From Antrodiella citrinella (taxonomy: Eukaryota > Basidiomycota > Agaricomycetes > Polyporales > Steccherinaceae): a stretch of 51,786 bases of DNA. Made by a program: the position numbers and the translations under genes. How positions within the stretch are numbered: the stretch's first letter is position 1; each line of letters starts with the position of its first letter. Under the pieces are notes generated by a model. The model was not told the origin of the DNA and searched no databases. It saw only the letters and a program-made list of their open reading frames with translations. Location of the stretch: positions 1 through 51,786 of the forward strand of contig SGPM01000193.1 of the NCBI GenBank assembly GCA_004802725.1. The letters run 5' to 3'. Below are positions 45,390 through 51,786 of the stretch, in pieces.

Positions 45390-46060
45390 GTATGGGATAC
45401 CGTCGAGGCATATGAAAGGGCAGGCTAGGGGCGAGACTCCCGGTTCGGACGCACTGCAGAGCCAGCACTGCTCTTTTGTTGGAAATTCAATATAATCTAT
45501 ACTATGTAGTATTATCATACTGCTCAAAAAGTTACATTACTTCCTTAGTAGTTTAAATAAACATTACTCCGGATGCATCACTTCCATCATCTCCTCGTTT
45601 ACCTCAGGCTGCGGTGGATGGCGAAAGGGTGTGTTCAACCTTTCCTCCTACCTATACCTTGGTGATTTGTCCGGCTCTGTGTCCACGTCCATGATGACAG
45701 TCGAAGGTCGTATTGGCGCGATGTTCACAGGCGGCGCACTCCTTGTTAATCTCGACTTCCTTTTCAAGTTTTGTCTTCATTCAATTGCGTTATCTGATGC
45801 TGTGCCGCAGCGTGAACCACTTGTTGTCCCGGAGAAATCGGTCTGCTGCGTTGGGTTCAAAGCCAGCGGCTAAAGCGTAAAGTATAAAGTGACCAGTCGA
45901 GTACTGCAACCCCCACTTCTTCTCCCACAGTGTCCCGACTCTTCCAAGTGTCCTCCCCTCTCGCAGAATTTGGTGAGTTATCTATTGCAAATTGGCCTAT
46001 TCTACGCAGTCTGTTGCGCCACTCCGAGTCAACGCTCATGTCATTGTTAAGCAGCCTCAA
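45390..46060. other. Shared upstream region of divergent genes
   Basis: About 670 bp separate the channel and Dicer starts. A short plus-strand frame at 45631-45873 has no recognisable family. No TATA box is obvious. Confidence 0.5.
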
Positions 46061-49000
46061 ATGGAAGAGAATGATCCTCCCCCCGCTATGCCTCAACGAA
46101 TCTTCCATCCAAGAGCCTACCAGCAAGAGTTGCTAGAAGACTCTCTTCGCAGAAACTTGGTCATCGCTCTAGACACTGGTTCTGGCAAGACGCATATAGC
46201 TGTGCTCAGAATGAAACTAGAAGCTGAACGCAATCCCTTCAAGGTATTTGAAGTTTTTCTTGCTACAACCGCAACGCAGACTCTGACTTCTCTAGATTTC
46301 TTGGTTTCTAGCGCCTACCGTGGCTCTCATCGAGCAGCAGAAGAATGTCATAGCGTCCGCCATTCCTGTCTCTGTTGGTCTCATCAGTGGTGCTTCTGAG
46401 CCGGACCAATGGAAGGACGCGGGCATGTGGCGACGGCTGCTCGATAGCCATCGCATCATAATTTCAACGCCCCAAATTCTACTTGACGCTTTGAATCACG
46501 GTTTTGTTCACCTTTCTCAGATGGGTTTGCTCGTGTTCGATGAAGCGCACCATGCGGCTGATAAACATCCTTACAACATGATCATGAATTCTCACTACTT
46601 CCCCTTATCGCCCCGTACAGGGCAAGATGCCCAGAACGCCGCTGTTCGACCTATGATATTAGGGCTGACAGCTAGCCCAGTCTATGGCGGCGATGTTGCC
46701 AGAGCCTTTTGGTGAGTGGCAAAGTGTCGTTGTATTTGTGCATACTAACGTAGCACCACCAGGGAACTCGAGCGCAATCTGGACAGTGTGGTTCGCTCTT
46801 CTCAACACAACCGAGAGGAATTGGCCGCGTACGTTCACAGGCCCCATTTTCAGTACGTGGAATACCCTTTGCCTTCGTACGGGTATGAGGCCGTTTCCTC
46901 TCGGGGGCCTTCACGCAACGTCATCGCTCTCCAGGCTGTAGTTGATAGCCTGAATATCGAGGACGATCCTTACGTGAAGTCTCTCCATACCCAGCTGAAA
47001 AGGCTTCCTCCCGGTGATCAGCGGAAACGTATTGACCAACAACTTTCGAAAGCGATCAACAAATCCGATACATTCACGCATAAAGGGCTTCGCGACTTTG
47101 TTCGAACTGCAATTGATATTTGCTATGACCTTGGACCGTGGCCAGCGGACTGGTTTGTTGCAACTGTGATTGGGATTGCTCAGTCATCCTCGTCCATTTA
47201 CAATAATATCATGTCGTCCTGGCAGGAGAAAGAGAAAAAGTATCTCCTTACAGCCTTATCGAAGATACAGCTTGTCGCAATGTCGGACAAACCTTCAGAC
47301 ATACTCAAAGGTTTATCCCCCCGAGTGCGGAAGCTAGTCGAGACTCTCAAACAGGAAGAAGAGTTTTCGCGTGCCCAGGACGAACCTTACAGCGGAATCT
47401 TATTTGTCCAACGCCGTGACAGCGTGTTGGCCCTTGGGGAAATCCTCTCCAAACTTGGCGACACATCCGAGCTCTTCCGAATAGGAACTCTGCTTGGGAG
47501 CTCGAACTCCTTCAAACGCCGCTCCTTCCTTGATCTGACGCGCGCCCTGCTGAAAGAGAAACCCGTAGACGTCCTCCAGGATTTCAGAAGTGGCGAAAAG
47601 AATTTGATCGTCGCAACCGCAGTGGCAGAAGAAGGCATTGACATCCAAGCCTGCGGAAGTGTCATACGTTTTGACCCCCCTCCGAACATGGTCGCATGGG
47701 CGCAGAGCAGAGGGCGGGCGCGACGCAAGAGCAGTCGCTTCGTCATCATGTTCGACAGCCTCAGCGGTCACTCTCGAATTGAAGAATGGGAAAATATGGA
47801 GAAGGAGATGATGGCACTATATAACTCTACGAAGCCTAGCGTCGCGCGAGATGAGGAGGACGAGAAGGATTTCGGAAGCTTGAGCTTTACCGTCGAGTCT
47901 ACAGGGTACGTGCTGATGACTCAAGGACGTTGCTCGTCGCTGATGACCCTCTGGACACAGAGCGTTGCTTACTCTAGATTCGGTGATGGGCCATCTCAAC
48001 CACTTTTGTAGTACTTTGTCCTCCCGTGGACATGCGAGGCACGACGCATACTTCGTTCTAGATCCCCCGGAATACCCAGACGATTGGCATCAGAACCGCG
48101 ATCCAGTCGACCAATACAGCGGTCCATGGCGAGCTACTGTTATGTTACCGCGCATCTTGCCCTCACAGTGAGCAACTTGTACATGCTCAATTCAGTCATT
48201 ATTCTGACGTCATTGCCAGCCTGAGAGTATTCACGACTGATTTCACATATTCCTCCAAATTATCGGCGAAGAAGCATGCTGCTTTTGAGGCCTACGTTTC
48301 TCTTTACGAAGCGCAATTATTGACCGACAGCCTCCTGCCGTTCACCAGCAATATAGAAGGTGATGTGCACGGGGAAGTGAAGCTGCTACTGGAGGAGGTC
48401 GAGCAACGAGCCGGTGTGGAGAAAGTCCCCGTGCAGATGGACCCTTGGCTACTACCGGGTCAGATGGGATGGATCTGCTACGAGCTCGGCATCGACGACC
48501 TTCCTGTGATGTACATGTTCACCCGCCAAACACTCCCCATCATGTCGGACGACGAGCTACCCACGCTATACATCCCGGGACGCCCATCCGTCAAGGTGAG
48601 GTTATACCCGAGGCTAAACATCCAGGTCACCTCGTCCATGGTCGCCAAGGCTGAAACTTACACCGAACACCTGTTCAGACCCCTTTACGGCGGTCGCATG
48701 ATCGTTGGACAGAAAGACTTTGTGTACCTGTTCCTTCCGGCGAAGAAGGGCACAGACGAATCTGTTTGGGAGCGTCGCCGTGCTTGGATGAAGTCTCGTT
48801 GCGAGCGCGCTGAGAACGCACGTTCCGAGACTGTGGACAAAGTCAATGCCGAAGTCTTCGGTCGTCAGTTCACATACCCTCTGGACTTGTCGATTGTACG
48901 GTCGAATGCCAAGATCTCCAAAGCTTTACTTTTTGTCGGATGGCATGAAGGTCCCATTTCCGATGAGGAGGCGAAAGAGTTGAGAGAGAGATACGAGGAT

Positions 49001-50797
49001 CCGGAAATGGAGATATTGTATCCTTTGCTCGTCGCACAGGAACTCCCTCGTCGTGTCAACTTCCTTGCTCCCCTCGATAGCGAAACGGCAGGCCTGAGAC
49101 ACGAGGAGCCATTCTTGCTTATTTCCTCCGACTCTACTGTCGACTTGCTCTCACGCGACGACCTGGAGTACTCGCTGTACCTTCCCTCCGTCCTACGCGG
49201 TCTTGCCAAAGTCATCACCGCCGCCTCATTGCGGGACACCTTGTTTGCGTCCACGCCCCTTTCCTCGATTCCCATTGACATGTTGACGGTCGCCATCACC
49301 GCGCCCGTGTCTCAGGAAGCCAACTACCAGAGGCTGGAAACGCTTGGAGATGTCGTGCTTAAGTACACCATCAGTATCCAAATCTTCACCGACCATCCTT
49401 GGTGGCACGAAGGCTACTTGAGCAGACGTAAGGACCATTGTGTCAATAACGGCAGGCTAGCGAAGGAAGCTGTGGGCAAGAATCTGCACAAGTGGATCAT
49501 ACGTGATCGCTATTCACCGCGCAAGTGGCGGCCTCGCTGCATCAGCGATCAGGTTGTCCCGGAGCCTGAGCCTAAGGCTAAGGAGATAGCCGAGGACGGC
49601 GCAGAGACTAAGGAGCTGACTCCCAAGGAACAACGAGCAGAGCGACGGAGGAAGGCCAGGGAACATCTCTCTACGAAGGTGCTGGCGGATGTTGTGGAGT
49701 CGCTGATGGGTGCGGCGTACGAGCATGGCGGGTTCGACCTCGCTATCGACTTCGCCCGTCTCTTTGGCTTTGGTCTCCCTAAATGGGAACCAATTTCCAC
49801 TAGAGTAGCAGATTGTCTTGATCGCCTTCCGAAAACCAGCGACCTTCCCAACGGCCTTCCCCCGCAGTTGTCTCTCGTCGAGCGTATGCTGGACTACAAT
49901 TTCACGCATAAAATGCTACTCGTCGAGGCCCTCACTCACGCAAGTTATCAGGGCGATTTGGATAATGTCTCTTACGAGCGGCTGGAGTTCCTCGGTGACG
50001 CCGCCCTCGACATGGTCGTCACGGACTTCCTCTACCACGCCCCGGGCAAGAACTATAGTCCCGGCCACATGCATCTCCGCAAGGAGGCTCTCGTCAACGC
50101 ACATTTCCTCGCATTCATGTGCTTGGATAAGTCTCTAGTCTTAGACGCCGCCATGCCTTCGTGGACGCCTTCCGAGGGACTACAGGAGACAAATGAGGAG
50201 CAGCACATTCACTTGTACAAATGTCTGCTGCATTCCAGTCATACCGTGATGGAAGAGCAGATGAACACCTTCCGACGATACGAGAAGAATCGTGATCAGA
50301 TCTGGTCGCTGCTGAACCGAAGCTCCTACTACCCATGGGCGGCATTGACCAGTCTGCAGGCCCCGAAGTTCATAAGTGATCTCATAGAGAGTCTTCTCGG
50401 CGCAGTGTTCCTCGATTCTGGAGGAAACCTCGACGCAGTCCGCGCCGTTTTGACAACTCTAGGCATCTATTCGGTTATGGAGCGGATTGTGAATGAAGAG
50501 ATAGATGTCCTGCACCCCGTCTCTCGTCTGGCTATCTGGGCTGCCAAGCAGGTGCCGCCGAAGAAGTTGGGTGTGGTGGTAGAGAGGGAGCGTGGAGACA
50601 TCATCTGTTCGGTCATCGTGGACGAGGTGTTGATCTCTCAGGCTAAGGAGAGGCACCGCGGAAAGACGACGAGGAGTGGTGTGCGTTTCGCTGCTGCTGA
50701 TGATGCGATTCGCAAACTTGGTATTATTGAGCAGGAGACTTACGAGGACGTTGACGATGTCGGCTGGCCTGAGGAGGTTCCAGAGTACAATTGGTAG
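46061..50797 (+). CDS. DCL: Dicer-like ribonuclease III
   Basis: Five exons give 1508 residues. It cuts double-stranded RNA into small RNAs for silencing. Domains in order: helicase with Walker A ALDTGSGKTHIA (about 36-47), DEAH box LLVFDEAHHAADKHP (about 142) and motif VI AQSRGRARR (about 513); dicer dimerisation domain after GALLTLDSVMGHLNHFCSTL; RNase IIIa with YQRLETLGDVVLKY (about 1018) and LADVVESLMGAAYEHGG; RNase IIIb with YERLEFLGDAALDMVV (about 1235) and ISDLIESLLGAVFLDSGG. The Glu/Asp metal ligands of both RNase III domains are present, so the enzyme looks active. No clear PAZ domain is seen, and the C-terminal dsRNA-binding region is weak, as in many fungal Dicers. The start MEENDPPPAMPQ is preferred; an in-frame ATG at 45992 would add 23 residues. 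Confidence 0.96.
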
Positions 50798-50871
50798 ATG
50801 ATTATGATTACAGTCATGTTTTCCTATGCGCACATTCTCTTAGAAGTGAATCCGAAATATTGTATTACATG
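50798..50871. other. Dicer 3' flank
   Basis: Seventy-odd bases lie between the Dicer stop and the MITE, so the element probably lies in or right beside the Dicer 3' UTR. Confidence 0.5.
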
Positions 50872-50873
50872 TA

Positions 50874-51607
50874 CAGTGTAGCCTCGGTCCTTGTCCCACC
50901 GACCTACGGGAGATGAATAAAAATGTCCCTTCGCATATTTTCATATTTCTGAGTAGTACATGTTCTTCTAAATACATTCCTGATGGGTTTGAGACTATGT
51001 ACTGAGGCATCTGCGACGGACTCATGATTATGATTGGGTTTTTCTGAAATGGCCAAAACGTCACGAAACTCATTCCTTGTCCCAGCGTGATTGGTGCTGT
51101 GACGGACCGGATTTGGCACGATCAGGTCACTGATAGGACAGCAGTCACATTACCATGCCTCTCCACTCGCAACACCCGTTAGCAACAGTGCAGCGCTCAA
51201 ATCCTGGTGGGCGTTTGATCGAATCCAATCTTCTCGACATATTGTCACGCTTTGGAGGTGTCTTTCATTGTTCACGCTGTAAATGTGTTCATCGTCCCAT
51301 TATCATCTGATCCTTTGTACAGTAGCAATATATTGTTGTTAGTTCTGCATACTATGATATTTTCAGGACGAAAATTGAGCATGTGCGAGTATAATTCATT
51401 TGATTGCGCTCAAATTTTGTCCAAATATCAGTTTTTTGGCTCATCGGCCACATTCCTGACAGTGCACACTGATTCCTTTTTACGCAAAGGATAACACTGC
51501 TATTACCAACATTTCTGTGTATTCACATAGAGGAAAATCCCGCGGAGGGAGTCAAAAACCGCTCTGGGACAAGGACTGAGCGTGGGACAAGGACCGAGTT
51601 TACACTG
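50874..51607. mobile_element. 734-bp MITE with 26-bp inverted repeats and TA target site
   Basis: The left end reads CAGTGTAGCCTCGGTCC and on to TTGTCCCAC. The right end is its reverse complement with two mismatches. TA flanks both ends (50872-50873 and 51608-51609), as for Tc1/mariner-type insertion. The right subterminal region has a tandem repeat of TGGGACAAGGACYGAG (51565-51582 and 51583-51598), and another inverted copy of the core lies near 51073-51084. No open frame resembles a transposase, so it is non-autonomous. Its termini share the pattern CAKTGTAGC with the 373-bp MITE at 13657. Confidence 0.8.
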
Positions 51608-51707
51608 TAAGAGGCCCGGCACTTTTCCTGATGAGCACGACAGCAGTTACAACAAGTTGAATACTCAGTACATTCGACAGCTCACACGCCTCTAGACACA
51701 AACCAGC

Positions 51708-51786
51708 TCAGTCTTCGCTTCGTTTGAAGACTTTCTCAATGATCCCATTGGCGTGGCTGTACCCATTCGCTCTGAACAACGCTGAG
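51708..51786 (-). CDS. Possible C-terminal end of a gene running off the window
   Basis: On the minus strand a frame enters from the right edge as SALFRANGYSHANGIIEKVF followed by KRSED and stop. It is only 25 codons long but looks protein-like. It would be convergent with Dicer across the MITE. No family can be named from so little sequence. Confidence 0.3.
   Translation of the reverse strand, partial: SALFRANGYSHANGIIEKVFKRSED

Overview
The window is nuclear DNA of a filamentous basidiomycete, most likely an agaricomycete. The genes are dense with short introns (about 50-100 nt, GT...AG). The gene content is fungal: a Dicer-like protein, an NRPS-like adenylate-forming reductase, a Kre9/Knh1-type cell-wall protein, a DUF5745 protein and a Pex30-type dysferlin-domain peroxin. 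Most gene models below were rebuilt by hand from splice signals and reading phase, so exon edges are good but not transcript-verified. The assembly is imperfect, with a 289-base N gap at 18864-19152 and scattered single Ns at 12.9-13.2 kb and 19.15-20.75 kb.

Layout, left to right. 1-236 is the 3' end of a Set1-type histone methyltransferase. 237-3529 is gene-poor and carries a diverged dispersed repeat in two copies. Then come homogentisate 1,2-dioxygenase (+), TMA22/DENR translation factor (-), a membrane-anchored pepsin-fold protein whose two DTG motifs are degenerate (+), and a probable mitochondrial low-complexity protein (-). 12.5-14.5 kb is an accessory island with a hairpin cluster and a 373-bp fold-back MITE. 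It abuts a truncated A-T-R adenylate-forming reductase (-) that stops inside its reductase domain. Next are the proteasome chaperone Nas2/PSMD9 (-, N terminus in the gap), an F-box-like gene with two frame breaks (+), ALG6 glucosyltransferase (+) and a Ras guanine-nucleotide exchange factor (-). A 465-residue protein of unknown family with a hydrophobic hairpin (-) follows.

The right half holds a UPF0739/C1orf74-like protein (+), the PPWD1-type WD40-cyclophilin (-), a small Kre9/Knh1-like secreted protein (-), a DUF5745 protein (-), a Pex30-type peroxin (+), a short-chain dehydrogenase whose catalytic Tyr is Phe (-), a voltage-gated potassium channel (-) and a complete Dicer-like RNase III (+). 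A second TA-flanked MITE (734 bp) sits 76 bp downstream of the Dicer stop. The last bases may hold the C-terminal end of another gene (-).

There is no operon-like logic. These are mostly housekeeping genes (chromatin, tyrosine catabolism, translation, N-glycosylation, proteasome assembly, splicing-associated cyclophilin, peroxisome, RNA silencing) with mobile-element relics between them. The least explained items are the hydrophobic-hairpin protein, the degenerate membrane pepsin homologue, the truncated reductase and the two MITEs.
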